A stretch of 64,000 nt of DNA, taken from Pomphorhynchus laevis (taxonomy: Eukaryota > Acanthocephala > Palaeacanthocephala > Echinorhynchida > Pomphorhynchidae). Under the pieces are notes generated by a model, which was not told the origin of the DNA, did no database searches, and saw only the letters and a program-made list of their open reading frames with translations. The DNA lies in contig WNNJ02003311.1 in the NCBI GenBank assembly GCA_012934845.2, positions 35,699 to 99,698 on the forward strand, written 5' to 3'. This document shows, one piece after another, positions 1 to 11,310 of this stretch (positions are counted from its first letter, which is position 1; each line of letters opens with the position of its first letter). The translations under genes and the position numbers were made by a program.

Positions 1-1080
1 CGCCTGTAGCGGTAATTGGCTTCTGCCCTAGAGATTCCAGGAAGCTGGACGTAATCGGCCCGGCTGCACCTATTATCTCGTTCGCCAATGGGACAAAAGT
101 GTTTTGGAACGCATCGATGCCTCTATATTTGTCAAGCTTTTGATTCTCGGCCACTCTCGCCACCTCGCCCGGCGCACAGACCACGTTGAACAAATTACTA
201 GCCGCAAGTGTGTTGGGACAGGTAAAGTCCCATACAAGTAGACGTCCACTTTCCCAAGGGACCAATGAAGCGCCATCCGGTCTTTCCCCGTCATCTCTGC
301 ATAGTCCATCTTGCTCTAGGCGGGACTGGACACCGGCTGCTACCAGAGCAAAACGAATAAGAACATTGATTGAACTGTGGCGGTTGTGTCTAGACACTGT
401 CGTCGAGCAATCGAGACCGTGTGTCTTTGATACATCGGTTGTAACCCCGCACTCGCAATCGAACGGGAGTGAAAATTTAAATCTGAGGCGCAGGGCTGTT
501 GCCAGACACAATGAGTGGTCGTCCATTTTTGTACCTACCGACGCGATCGACAGGCCATCCAGAAATGCGCCAGACCATTTGGTTGCTGCCGAAAGTAGGT
601 GGGTTTGATCTTTAGGGCAGTCACAAGAAGTAATCAGATCGCGGAGATGAGTCTCAAACAGAGGCACTGTCCAATGGTTTTGTACGGTTGTATCCGTTGG
701 AACAGACAGCTTAAACGTAGAGGTCTAACCATCCAATGCCATCCGATAACTTGAGTTGTTGATGCCTGAGCATCCCACGATATAATCTGGCAGTATATTT
801 GAGATTAAGCCACACATGCTCGAAACTGACGAACAGAAGGCCAGTATTGATAATTCTTCAAATCTCAGAACACCAAGTCCCCCGAACTTAACTGGCAATG
901 AGGCTTGACGCCATGCGTGCCAGAGATCTGAAGATTTAGGATCTCGGGCAGGGAACAGCGGATTTCCTCGTCGAAAGCTTTCGCTAGTCTGCTAGAAAAA
1001 CACGGTGCGAAGCGTAGTAGAAAGTTGACCTTCGGTAGTGTTAGACAATGACGCAATATGAAAAACGCGTCGTGCTAAGC
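1..1080 (-). pseudogene. 3' half of a LINE with restriction-like endonuclease, cut by window start
   Basis: Read on the minus strand this is the end of a reverse transcriptase and the C-terminal nuclease of a REL-endonuclease (R2-like) LINE. At 1056-865 the frame gives the thumb motif RHCLTLPKVNFLLRFAPCFS; after a frameshift, LPVKFGGLGVLRFEE follows (about 897-845). Further down is a zinc knuckle of the C-x-C-x7-H-x4-C kind (CECGVTTDVSKTHGLDC, about 455-400), then RPDGASLVPWESGRLLVWDFTCPNTL split over about 285-205 and a further conserved stretch to base 1. The knuckle followed by P-D-G...W-D is the usual order before the PD-(D/E)xK-like nuclease in this family. At least one frameshift and several stops make it a relic. 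It is homologous in layout to the copy at 53160-55460 but clearly diverged. I am sure of the family type, less of the exact clade. Confidence 0.8.
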
Positions 1081-1830
1081 TAGTTTGCTTATGGCCTACC
1101 TGCCGAAGTTGTCAACATTTCCGAAAGGCGGACACAACTAGGCAAGAAAAATATAGAAAACGAAAGACCTTTATTAGACATTTAAAAAACATCTTTCACT
1201 TTTTTGCAGCATAGTGTAGGTAAAGTTTGAAATTAAAATTATTTTTTTTTCAAAAAATTAAAATTTGAATATTTTTCAAGTAAGTGTTCGGATTAGTTAA
1301 AAATTATCACACAATAATAGCACACTTTGTATCTACACCACATATAAGTTTTAGCTCGATACGACGTATATTACGCTTCAAAGAAAATGTTCAATTTTTT
1401 TAACTTAAAAATATTTTTTCCTAAAAAAATCGATATAATAACTCATACTTTTTTCATCTCACAACATCGACCATCTATCAATTAACATTTACACAAAATT
1501 TATGTATTGATTTATTCAGTATGTTGAAAAAATTTAAATTTAAATTTTTTAAATAAAATAAAATTTTACCATTGCCCTTGTTAGTAGTTTGTTTACCGTA
1601 ATATTATTATAATACGATTACAAATCATATATCTACATTATTTTCAAGTTTGAGATTGATTTAACATGTATTACGTTGTAAAACAAAATCTAATTTAATG
1701 AACTTCAAAATACTTTTTAAGCACTTTGGTATGATATCATATCATCATTTTAACTTATTATTTCCAACTTACAACAAATCAACGTATACACAAAAAAATT
1801 GGCATCATTACTTTATTATCTTGAATAAAA
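1081..1830. other. AT-rich spacer, no gene seen
   Basis: Very AT-rich sequence with only short chance reading frames. I see no recognisable domain, RNA gene or repeat that recurs elsewhere in the window. Confidence 0.6.
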
Positions 1831-1834
1831 ATAA

Positions 1835-2445
1835 ATTTATTTTTAACAATTTTAAAAATTTTAAATGCTGGTTACAAATTGGCGGAATTCGCCTTTAGAC
1901 ATTGGTGTATACATTGGTGTAGACGGAACAAACTGGTTCCTTCTCGATTCTCTAGTGTAAGACTAAATCGCGTTTAATGCGGTTCGTTAGTATCTGATTA
2001 AACATATATAACGGCATATTTTCAGACATTTTTTTCTTCGAGACTCTTTTCGTGGAATATGCAAAAATATTGTAGAAGAATAAAAAATATTGAAGAAAAA
2101 TATATTTATTTTTAACAATTTTAAAAATTTCAAACGCTGGTTTTATTTCTTCAATAATGAGAAAAATGAAATTATAATGTGTTTGAACGATTTTCAGATG
2201 CTTTGGAATCTTCACGCATTGATCAGCGGACCGCTACGTAATTACAACGCATGTGTTGAATGGCTCGAAACGATATTTTAAACTGTAATTAAAATATGTC
2301 ACAGGAAAGAAAAAACAGTTTTTAATAAATATCAGAGATGTCACTTAATAATTGGTCGTAAAAATCAATGCTATTATGTCTACACCATTGTCTCCACATG
2401 AATTCCGCCAATTTTAAACCAGCGTTTAAAATTGGCGGAATTCAT
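1835..2445. repeat. MITE-like element with inverted ends and internal direct repeat
   Basis: A motif containing TTGGCGGAATTC plus a following TTGGTGTAGAC occurs near 1880-1925 and, inverted, near 2380-2410. A second pair of related segments (TTATTTTTAACAATTTTAAA...GCTGGTT) lies at about 1835-1880 and 2104-2145. Short length, no coding capacity and inverted termini fit a non-autonomous DNA element or a chance rearranged repeat. No target-site duplication could be defined. Confidence 0.4.
2400..2443. repeat. perfect 20-bp inverted repeat (hairpin)
   Basis: The arm GAATTCCGCCAATTTTAAAC is followed by the 4-base loop CAGC and its exact reverse complement. It forms the right end of the MITE-like segment and shares its arm with the copy near 1880. 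Confidence 0.85.
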
Positions 2446-2449
2446 AGTC

Positions 2450-3600
2450 TTCTAATTTGATATAACCAATCCAACAATCGCTGTGAATGATACTACCTGA
2501 ATAAATAAGTTACATTAATCTTGAATTTTGCTATATATAATTGAGCATCACCAGGTGTGACATGTTTTCTGATTAAGGTGATTAGTGTCAGCATCGCGGT
2601 GATTATTCTTGCATATCCCGAGCCTTTAATCACAAATAATAATAGAAACAACTATCTGCCTGAGATCTCCAGCCTCATTAATCATACCTAAAATCCACGT
2701 TCCTTCCACTATACGACTTGATCGCATTTTCTTTTGCGGATTTTAGCTTCGTCAACATTGATTATCACGCCATTCCAATCCATTAATAATTTATCTTACT
2801 TTTTGAGAACCATTTCTAACATGACGTCGTGGCAGCAATTTCGTCAATCGGCGACTGTAGCAGAGGATAATGTTATGTCATCAGCAGACAGACGGCACTC
2901 ATTTTGGGTCGTATTCACATTAAAACCAGTTGGGAAACAATATGTAAGCTTAATATGACAATAAAATTTTGAAATTTAATAAAATTATACCAAACAGCTT
3001 TGCGCAAGTCAATACGACAATTTTCAAACCAAATCCCATTGAGTGCCGAAATAAAATGTCGGCTTTCTTTGTTTCTATTTCCAGATCAAATTTAAATGCA
3101 CTTAACATTTTGTTTCCTTTTTATGGGTATTACAAAATAAGTTTGTGTTTATGAGATCTTCAAATCCAAATAAAAATAAAAAAGAAGAAAAGCGACAAAT
3201 TCACCAATATCTTTAAGCAACTGAATGCAACCATCTTCGTTTTTGCATGGTCTAATCACTAGGGTGAAAACATTTAAGGGCATTTTTATCCTATTAAGCA
3301 TTTATCTCACGCGTCCCCTGTCATCTTCTAACGAGTTAAACTCATCTCCTCTTCAGCCATTCGCATTTTCCCCGATCGCACCATTTCGGAAATCGCTCAA
3401 CTCTTCTGCCTGCATCAAAAAACGTTGTCAAGAAGAAAACGATGAAACATACCTCTCCATCTGAAATATCGAGGGAAACTTTCAAGTTGTCAACACCCGC
3501 TTTAAAATTTAATGGCACGCCATCTCCCCTTTGTGTCTTCTCTGCTTGTCCGTTTCACCACCACATACGGTTTCCGCCTCTTCAACAGTAGATATATTCT
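2450..3600. other. spacer without supported gene
   Basis: Moderately AT-rich. Small reading frames near 2734-2958 and 2969-3154 show no domain and no splice context, so I leave them uncalled. Confidence 0.5.
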
Positions 3601-3621
3601 CCATAAATGACGACGAATGGC

Positions 3622-3670
3622 AGACGGCGAATGGATAGGTCGTCTTCGACGACCTATCCATTCGCCGTCT
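3622..3670. repeat. perfect 23-bp palindrome with 3-base loop
   Basis: A 23-base arm starting AGACGGCGAATGG at 3622-3644 is exactly complementary to 3648-3670, with loop TTC. It is strikingly GC-richer than its surroundings and lies shortly upstream of the decayed LINE. It could be a foldback relic or a cruciform-prone site. Confidence 0.85.
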
Positions 3671-3879
3671 CCTTTATGTTGGTTGCTCATCAATCAAAAA
3701 TCCGCCCGCTACCTTAGCTCATCCTCTTTGTAAATTCTTTAATCATGGCAGCATTATTGTATTTGACCGTCGCCCCGCGTCTCTTCGCTAAATCACTCCC
3801 CTTTCAGTCCTTGGTCTTTTGAATTGCTCACTTGTCGTTATTTTAGCCCGATGATTCCAGATCCCGCAATTTGTATACC

Positions 3880-6391
3880 GTCTGGTTAATCAGTTTTTAC
3901 CTCCTTTTTCTTTACCGAGCTCGCTGACCTCTTGTCCCACTGTCCTTTGTCATACATCCCTTCACTCATTCTTGGCGACTTTAATATCTGCCTATACTGC
4001 CCCTATTCCACCGATTCCATCAGGTTCATCAACATTATATCCAACTACGACTACAAACTCATCTCCATTGCCCAACACATATCCTTGGCGGGACATCATC
4101 GCTGTATCTGATCGTTATATTGCTTACACCTCACTGTCCAACTCTGATCCTCTCTATCCTGTTCTTTATTCGTCACAATTGATCTCACTCCCAACCACAA
4201 CCAGCCTCACACTCCTACCATCCGGTGTCGCCGGTTTAGATACCTTGACATCCCTCTTCTCCGCTCTGTCTTACTCAAATCGTCTTTGTTATATCCCACA
4301 ATAGCAACATCCTATCCTAACGATCTCGCTTTCTTTTCGACTCTTACCTCACATTCACTCTCAATTATCTCTTTCTCTTTAAGACTGACCCTCGCTGTCC
4401 CTCACACCGTGCCCGGTTTGACATCTAATGCCTACTCCCAAAGCGTCGACTCCATCATGCTTTTCGAGTCTATCATTGATCTCTCGACGTGATATCTGCT
4501 CCCTCACTGAGTATCTCCATTATTCCTATCTTGCTCTTCTCCGATCTAATTTCAACCTACTACGTACCAAATGCAACCCTTTCTAGCTGCATAAAATCAT
4601 CACTTTATTTGACTCCGAGTATCTCTAGCATACTTTTAACTCGATCTTTTCTCGCTCATCTTCCTCTCGCAACATCAATCCCCATAATTATTCGTCATTT
4701 TTCCAGACCAAAGTTTCCACGTTGCTCTCTCAAACCAGGTATCTCATTTCCATCCCACTCTACCCGCTCTAGCATCATCATCCCGAAACTCTTTCATCTT
4801 TTAGTGTCTCACCTGCCGAAGTATCGTCTGTTCTCATATCCTTGCCCAACAAAACCTCACTGCCGATCCCCTTCCTATTATATACTTATATCATTATGCT
4901 CATTGATATCTTCCCTCTTCACCACCTTGTTAAACTCGTACATTTACAATCGTATATTCCTTTCACACTGGAAATCCGCCATCGTTCTTCCCCTCCTTAA
5001 TAAACAATCGCTCGACCCCACCATCCCTTCTAGCTATCGCCCCATTTCACTACTCCCTACATTTTCTAAGCTCTTAGAAAGCTTAATCATAATACAGATC
5101 AACGTTTATCTCTCCTCATCCAATCTGACCCCGCTTTCAAACCCGTTTTGCGCTCTAATCACTTCACCGAAATCGCCTGCATGAAAGTTTACAACGACTT
5201 ACTCATTTCTCGAGACAAGGCTCTATATAGTGTTCTCATCTCCCTCGACCTCTCCTCTGCCTTCGACATTGTCGACCACTCCGTCCTCCTTTCTCGCCTT
5301 CGTTATGATTACGGATTTTCTTCATCCTCCATAGCATAGTTTGTCTCATATCTATTCGACCGTTCTTTTCGCGTCTGTTCTAATTCATTATCCTCCCCTC
5401 CCCTCCCTATCTTTTGCGGGGTCCCACAAGGTTCAGTCCTAGGTCTCCTGCTTTTCTCTCTTCTGCTTGACGATCTCTCTCCTTTTATCAAACCTTTCTC
5501 CTTTAACGTCATGCAATACGCTGATGACATCCACATCTACGCCCATTCACCCGCACATCGCATACACGTGTCTTTCTTCTATCTACGAACGTCTATCCAA
5601 TCTCCATCTCGTTCTAAACGCCGAAAAGTCCAAAATAATGTGGATCCTTCCCCGTAAACCAAGCATATCTCCTCCCATTGTATCTTTTGCCTCATCGATC
5701 ATCCCTATAGTCCACAATCTCACTTTCTTAGGCTTCCATTTCGATGATCACCTTTCCCTTAAACCCTTTGTCCGTACAAGGTCCGCTTGTCTAACTTAAT
5801 TCTCCCTGGCATCCGCCGTATACGCCCCCTTATCGACTTCCGTTCTTGTATGTCTCTTCTTTCATCGCTTCTTTTCCCTAAAATCGATTACTGCCTTAGC
5901 CTTTTCGCAATTCTCCAAAATCCATCATCCTACCCCTACAACGCATAATCAACACCGCCGTTCGAGTGCTCTTTCGTCTCCATCGCTTCGACCACATATC
6001 CGCATATCTTGCCCAACTCTCCTGACCCCCATCCACATCCGCATCAAACTACGCATTCTTCTCGTAACTTTTCGTCTCATCGCTGTCGGCTTCCCATCGT
6101 TCATCAACCTTCCTTTCTTAGACGACACTCGCCCCACCTCGCTATCGATGCGTTTCCGTCATACACCTCTTACTCCACGTTCCTAATTACTCCAACAACT
6201 ACGGTCTCCGATCCTTCCTCGTCGCCGCCTCACTCGCCTGGAATCAACTCCCTCTCGACGTCCGCCGCGCTCCCTCCTTTATCACATTTAAACACCTCCT
6301 CCGTTCACACCTTCTCGACACCTGATTTACATTTTTGTTTTGTGCTCATGTAAGCGTGCGCTGGCACGCATTTGCCACTTTAAAATAAATC
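3880..6391 (+). mobile_element. decayed L2/CR1-like LINE (EN + RT), 3' end intact
   Basis: Fragments of one endonuclease-reverse transcriptase protein lie in order but in different frames. They are ILGDFNI of the apurinic endonuclease near 3970; WKSAIVLPLLN...YRPISLLPTFSKLLE near 4970-5080; motif A VSLDLSSAFDIVDHSVLL near 5230-5295; GVPQGSVLG near 5420-5450; and the catalytic QYADDIHIYAHS near 5513-5548. The C-terminal WNQLPLDVRRAPSFITFKHL is near 6240-6300. The 3' UTR carries a small hairpin (CGTGC-GCTG-GCACG, about 6354-6370) and ends near AAATAAATC. Numerous frameshifts and stops make it dead. The same 3' end recurs inverted at 49030-49350, so the family was mobile. The DLSAAFDTVDH type of motif A points to the L2/CR1 part of the Jockey superfamily. 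Confidence 0.85.
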
Positions 6392-6910
6392 TTAATCATC
6401 ACTAATATACTCTTTACTCTTAAATGTTTATTCCATGATAATAATTATTATTTAAAAAATAATTATATATAAAAAATATGTAATATATAATATAATATTT
6501 AATATAATATTATTTTTTTTATTATTTTTGTAAGACTAGACAATTATGCGTTAAGACGTGACCAGAAACCTGAATAATAAAACTTAATCGTCCAAATATT
6601 CAATTTTTTTCAATATAACGATTAATTTCAAAATTTGAAATAATAATTATAAAAATTAATAATTGATGAATTTCACTAATTCTTTATAATAATAACTTAA
6701 AATATTATAGAATACATTTAAATATAATAGTGTTATAATATTGAAATGAAAAATAAAATTTCTCGAATTTCTCAAGCATGGAATTTATTCAGTAAATGAA
6801 TGAATTCAATGAAGACAAATAACCGTTAAGTTTATTATTAATATAATAATTTATAATAAATTATATAATAATTATATAATAATATTTAATATTATAAATA
6901 TCATAATTTT
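6392..6910. repeat. dispersed repeat X, copy 1
   Basis: A segment with landmarks CTTAATCATCACTAATATAC, AGACTAGACAATTATGCG, GACGTGACCAGAAACCTGAA and CTCAAGCATGGAATTTATTC recurs at 7852-8096 plus 10473-10895, at 32205-32560 and at 42172-42990. It has no coding capacity. This copy shows the uninterrupted sequence around the site where a CR1 is inserted in copy 2. The stretch from about 6840 to the next element is TA-rich. Confidence 0.8.
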
Positions 6911-7851
6911 TTAAGGAGAGTGAGACCATTCCGCGTGAATTTCTTGTAAAACATGTAAGCCAGACGCGAAAGAATGACGAATGCCGTTTCGTCATCACAA
7001 TGACTCATCAGTGCCAGATCCCTCCCACTACTGGATGCAGAGGAGGACTGGCAGACGGCAATCAATGAATGAACCAATGTTAATGATGTACTAGAAAATT
7101 TTCTAGTAACATCATCGAGTACTAAATCAGTATTACAGCTTCACCAAAAAGGATCATTAGCAAAAGCACTGGCAAATGTTAGCGCAGGTCTCTTTAATAT
7201 CGGCTAACTTTTATTTAAGGAGAGTGAGACCATTCCGCGTAAATTTCTTGTAAAACATGTAAGCCAGACGCGAAAGAATGACGAATGCCGTTTCGTCATC
7301 ACAATGACTCATCAGTGCCAGATCCCTCCCACTACTGGATGCAGAGGAGGACTGGCAGACGGCAATCAATGAATGAACCAATGTTAATGATGTACTAGAA
7401 AATTTTCTAGTAACATCATCGAGTACTAAATCAGTATTACAGCTTCACCAAAAAGGATCATTAGCAAAAGCAATGGCAAATGCCAGCGCAGGTCTCTTTA
7501 ATAACGGCATTCGTCATTCTTTCGCGTCTGGCTTACATGCTTTACAAGAAATTCACGCGGAATGGTCTCACTCTCCTTAAATAAAAGTTAGCCGATATTA
7601 AAGAGACCTGCGCTGGCATTTGCCAGTGCTTTTGCTAATGATCCTTTTTGGTGAAGCTGTAGTACTGATTTAGTACTCGATGATGTTACTAGAAAATTTT
7701 CTAGTACATCATTAACATTGGTTCATTTATTGATTGCCGTCTGCCAGTCCTCCTCTGTATCCAGCAGTGGGAGGGATCTGGCACTGATGAGTCATTGTGA
7801 TGACGACACGGCATTCGTCATTCTTTCGCGTCTGGCTTACATGTTTTACAA
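6911..7851. mobile_element. foldback/MITE array: two direct and two inverted units
   Basis: A unit beginning TTAAGGAGAGTGAGACC starts at 6911 and again at 7215, a 304-bp period. A partial inverted unit at 7506-7578 and a nearly complete inverted unit at 7579-7851 follow. Each unit contains the end segment ACATGTAAGCCAGACGCG, the block GCAGAGGAGGACTGGCAGAC and a perfect 20-bp palindrome TACTAGAAAATTTTCTAGTA (7089-7108 in unit 1). There is no coding capacity. A shortened relative sits at 46493-46693. Inverted ends plus head-to-tail and head-to-head arrangement fit a foldback-type non-autonomous DNA transposon. Confidence 0.8.
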
Positions 7852-8096
7852 TATATTATTATATAATAAATTATATAATAATTTTGTATATATTAAATAT
7901 TTTTTTTATTATTTTTGTAAGACTAGACAATTATGCGTTAAGACGTGACCAGAAACCTGAATAATAAAAACCTTAATCGTCCAAATATTCAATTTTTTTC
8001 AATATAACGATTAATTTCAAAATTTGAAATAATAATTATAAAAATTAATAATTGATGAATTTCACTAATTCTTAATTAATAATAACTTAAAATATT
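7852..8096. repeat. dispersed repeat X, copy 2, left part
   Basis: Matches copy 1 from the TTTTTGTAAGACTAGAC landmark to AATAACTTAAAATATTA, where it is interrupted by the 3' end of a CR1 LINE. The right part resumes near 10520. Confidence 0.8.
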
Positions 8097-10472
8097 ATTA
8101 TTATCAATAGACAACAAAGTGAGCAGCAAGGCTCATTACAAGTTGCGTCACAATCAGAAAAAGTAAATGTAGAAAATGAAAATGTAGAGTGTACTTTCTA
8201 TTGTTCATATGTTCTCTGACTCGATCTTCGTCTTCAAGAAGGGATCTTCCTCCAGATTTCGTTTAAAAGAAGCCAGATTCGAGGATGCTACTGTTGTGTC
8301 AGCAAGGTGGTTCCAAGTATTAACGATTCGTTGGAAGTATAAGGATGTTCGTTTGTAGCGTAATCGTTGTGTTTTTAGCATGAACTGATGACCACGAAGT
8401 GAGGTTATATCGCGCGTATGCATTAGCGATCTGAGTGGATGGCGATTGTCGTGTAAAATCTGCCAGGCTAGGCACAGGTCCGCCTTGTCGCGTAGATACT
8501 GAAGCGATCTCATTCCCAAACTCGAGAGCCGATCTTGATATTCCATATGTCTAACCGCTTTTACCATTTTAGTTGCTGATCGGAATACAAACTCTAGATT
8601 ATAACGTTCTCGTAAGGTGATTGGGTAACAAGCTGGCGAAGCATATAGGAGGATGCTCAAAATAAGTGCTTGTGAGATTGTTTTAAAGCATGAGATGTCA
8701 ATATGAACAAGAGCTCGGCGAATCAGGCCGATGACTCTTCTCACTTTGGAACATGTAGTGTCAGTATGTAAACGTGTCGATAAGTTAGAACATACATAAA
8801 CACCTAAATCCCTGTATGAGTTCGTCCTAAGAATAACACTGTTGTTTATATGATAAATATGAGCTGACTCGGCCGGACGTCTTGATATACAAATGTAGGC
8901 ACACTTTTTCAAATTGAATTTTAACCCGTTCAAAATCGACCAGTCATTTATGGTGTTAATATCATACTGCAAGATGTCAACATCTGAGTCCAAGAATATG
9001 GGGCGCCAAATTTTTAAATCATCAGCATAAAGAACACACTCAGATCTAAGTTTAGGAATGAGGTCGTTAATGTATATGCTGAAAAGAACTGGACCGAGTA
9101 TAGTTCCCTGAGGTACTCCAAGATTTGTAGGGAAGCGATCAGATAATTCGTCGTTTACCCTTACGAAGCAATGACGGTCAGACAGAAATTCAATAATCCA
9201 GCGAACTAAACACTCATCAAGGTTGATATTACGCAGTTTTTGAATTAAATTAGCATGAAGGACTGTATCAAATGCCTTAGAGAAGTCGAAGAAGATGGCG
9301 TCAACCGGAATACCAGAATCATAATATCTGGTCCAGCTATCGTGTGATAACAACAAATTCGTTAGCGTTGAATGATTTTTTCGAAAACCATGTTGTTCAG
9401 GGGCTAGAATATGGTTCGTTTCTAGGTGAGTGGTGACTTTTCGCAGAAGTAAGCGTTCCAGTACTCGACAGCAGACACATGTGAGGCTAATCGGTCTGTA
9501 GTTACAGATGTCAGAACGAGACCCCTGTTTTAATATTGGGCAGATAATAGAGCGCTTCCAGTCTGAGGGAATCTTTCCTAGCACAAGTGTTGCACAGAAG
9601 ATATTATATAGAGGTAGGTATATGATGTCAGCTAGGTTGCGAAGATATGCTGACGGCAATAGATCCGGACCAGCACTTAATGTGCATTTCAGACGGGACA
9701 ACTCGCTGTACACTAAGTCAGGTCTAATGAAGTTATCAAGGTCAGAAGTAGTATTAGCTACCAAACAATACAAACTGTCAGTTATTTGCGGTGGAGCATT
9801 CAGTGACGAATTCAGCGATGTTAAGTGTGTGCCGAATACATTGTCAATTTCCTTTGAGTCCAATACCAAATAACCTTGGCTATCGAGAATAGAGGAGAAC
9901 GTGTTAGCTATACGTTTTCTTGATGAAATGTATTTGAAGAGTGAGCCAGGATCACGACGACATCGTTGGGATAAATTCTTTTCAAAGATTACTCTCGTAC
10001 GTCTCTTCAAGGATGTTACCCTGTTTCTATACTGTCGGTATTGCTCAAAACTAGAGTTACCTGCTTTATAATTACAATATGCCTTGCGTCGTCGAGCCAG
10101 TGCTTGTTTGAGTTCTCGATTAAACCAACGAGGAGATAAGCCGACGTCAGTTTGACGTACAATTGGAGCGTAGCGGGTAAGTATTGAATACAAGGTGTCT
10201 TTGAAAAACAGCCAGGCGGAATCAATACCCACAGTATAAGCATCAGGCCACGAAACGGTAGAAAGGAACTCCTTTATTTTGTTGTAGTCGGCTTTAAAAG
10301 GGTTGAATCTATTAACAAAGGAATTATATATAGGGATACTAATTCCAAGATCTATTAATAAGGTGACATGATCAGAACAACCAACTGGATCCAAGTGATT
10401 AACGCTAGTGACAATATGTCCTGGAGCAGACAAAACCAGATCAAGAAGAGAACGAGACGTAGAAGATATTCT
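8097..10472 (-). mobile_element. 5'-truncated CR1-type LINE inserted in repeat X
   Basis: The element holds an open RT frame and a 3' tail of ATT/ATA triplets at its end (about 8097-8108), as CR1 elements have short tandem 3' tails. Its 5' end lies inside the endonuclease domain at about 10472, beyond which a run of short palindromic TGTATTATACA units and repeat X begin. 5' truncation is the usual product of target-primed reverse transcription. Confidence 0.85.
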
Positions 10473-10493
10473 ACGATACAATGTATTATACAA
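8205..10493 (-). CDS. CR1-type LINE ORF2, 5'-truncated reverse transcriptase
   Basis: The 762-residue frame is open to its stop. The first residues (MYNTLYR) come from flanking sequence; the retrotransposon part begins near RISSTSRSLLDLVLSAP, the last third of the endonuclease, with CSDHVTLLIDL. The RT follows with YRPISLTCVCCRVLERLLL, motif A FFDFSKAFDTVLHANLI, GVPQGTILGPVLFSIYIND and the catalytic LYADDLKIW. The C-terminal end resembles the neighbour at 11311-14277 (for example SSNLASFKR versus CSSLSAFKR), but overall they are different subfamilies. Absence of any internal stop over more than 2 kb suggests a recent insertion. It copies RNA into DNA at a nicked target; without the endonuclease N-terminus this copy should not be autonomous. 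Confidence 0.92.
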   Translation of the reverse strand: MYNTLYRRISSTSRSLLDLVLSAPGHIVTSVNHLDPVGCSDHVTLLIDLGISIPIYNSFVNRFNPFKADYNKIKEFLSTVSWPDAYTVGIDSAWLFFKDTLYSILTRYAPIVRQTDVGLSPRWFNRELKQALARRRKAYCNYKAGNSSFEQYRQYRNRVTSLKRRTRVIFEKNLSQRCRRDPGSLFKYISSRKRIANTFSSILDSQGYLVLDSKEIDNVFGTHLTSLNSSLNAPPQITDSLYCLVANTTSDLDNFIRPDLVYSELSRLKCTLSAGPDLLPSAYLRNLADIIYLPLYNIFCATLVLGKIPSDWKRSIICPILKQGSRSDICNYRPISLTCVCCRVLERLLLRKVTTHLETNHILAPEQHGFRKNHSTLTNLLLSHDSWTRYYDSGIPVDAIFFDFSKAFDTVLHANLIQKLRNINLDECLVRWIIEFLSDRHCFVRVNDELSDRFPTNLGVPQGTILGPVLFSIYINDLIPKLRSECVLYADDLKIWRPIFLDSDVDILQYDINTINDWSILNGLKFNLKKCAYICISRRPAESAHIYHINNSVILRTNSYRDLGVYVCSNLSTRLHTDTTCSKVRRVIGLIRRALVHIDISCFKTISQALILSILLYASPACYPITLRERYNLEFVFRSATKMVKAVRHMEYQDRLSSLGMRSLQYLRDKADLCLAWQILHDNRHPLRSLMHTRDITSLRGHQFMLKTQRLRYKRTSLYFQRIVNTWNHLADTTVASSNLASFKRNLEEDPFLKTKIESENI

Positions 10494-10895
10494 TACAATG
10501 TATTATACAATACATTTAATGTATTATACAATACATTTAAATATAATAGTGTTATAATATTGAAATGAAAAATAAAATTTCTCGAATTTCTCAAGCATGG
10601 AATTTATTCAGCTTATAAATGCATTCAATTGTAAATATATTTTTAGACAAATCACAGTTAAGTTTAAATTGTAATTTCTGTAGATGATAACTACAATATC
10701 GTTTTACAATTTTCTTACGAACTGACCGGAAATGAGATCTTTTACTAACTGTAAGTAGAAGTTTGAATAAAATCGAAAGAGAATCACCGCTGAATGCGAC
10801 GACGCAAATGCTCGTAATATTCCGTAATTACTCACAGTATGCACATAATGGTAAAGAGTGTTCATTCTCTAATAAATTGGCTACGATGATCAAGA
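10473..10895. repeat. palindromic microsatellite and right part of repeat X copy 2
   Basis: From 10473 short imperfect units of TGTATTATACAATACA lead into ATTTAAATATAATAGTG, which is the sequence that directly follows the CR1 insertion point in copy 1. The repeat then runs through CTCAAGCATGGAATTTATTC to TTCATTCTCTAATAAATT near 10880. The same right end is present at 32210-32560. Confidence 0.75.
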
Positions 10896-10916
10896 GAGCA
10901 TAATTAAAGTTTAAGA

Positions 10917-10956
10917 AACTTGCTTGTCGCCATATATATAATACGACAAGCAAGTT
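10917..10956. repeat. 13-bp inverted repeat, 14-base spacer
   Basis: AACTTGCTTGTCG and its exact complement flank an AT-rich spacer between repeat X and the full-length CR1. No function is evident. Confidence 0.7.
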
Positions 10957-11310
10957 GAAAATTTTCCTCACGCGTATTCTTTACAAAAAAATGAACTTTG
11001 CTTTCATTAAGAATTAAAGTTTTACTTGGAAGTAAAACTGGTATAAGGGTTTAAACTAATTTAAATTAATACTGTTATAACTGCGTTTACATAATGTAAT
11101 CGAATTGCAAAACCAATCGTTGTATCTTTGTAGTTATAAAATTAAGTCTATATAGACTTATTTTAAGGTCTTAAAATATTGTTAGTATCTATTTGAATTT
11201 AGGCTGATTGTATTTGTAAAATTCTCTTATTATTATTATTATTATACATTCAACAACATACGAGCATTAGCTCAAATAGCTGGCTCACAATAAGTTCGTA
11301 AATAAATTAA

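Noticed and set aside
186..608. 140-residue + strand frame at the left edge
   Set aside because: It is the antisense shadow of the REL-type LINE; the minus strand shows the family motifs.
4489..5184. 231-residue + frame as a host protein
   Set aside because: Its end carries RT sequence (WKSAIVLPLLN, YRPISLLPTFSKLLE); it is part of the dead LINE.
10355..10594. Hydrophobic minus-strand frame at the CR1 5' junction
   Set aside because: Built from short palindromic repeats and a shifted frame of the CR1.
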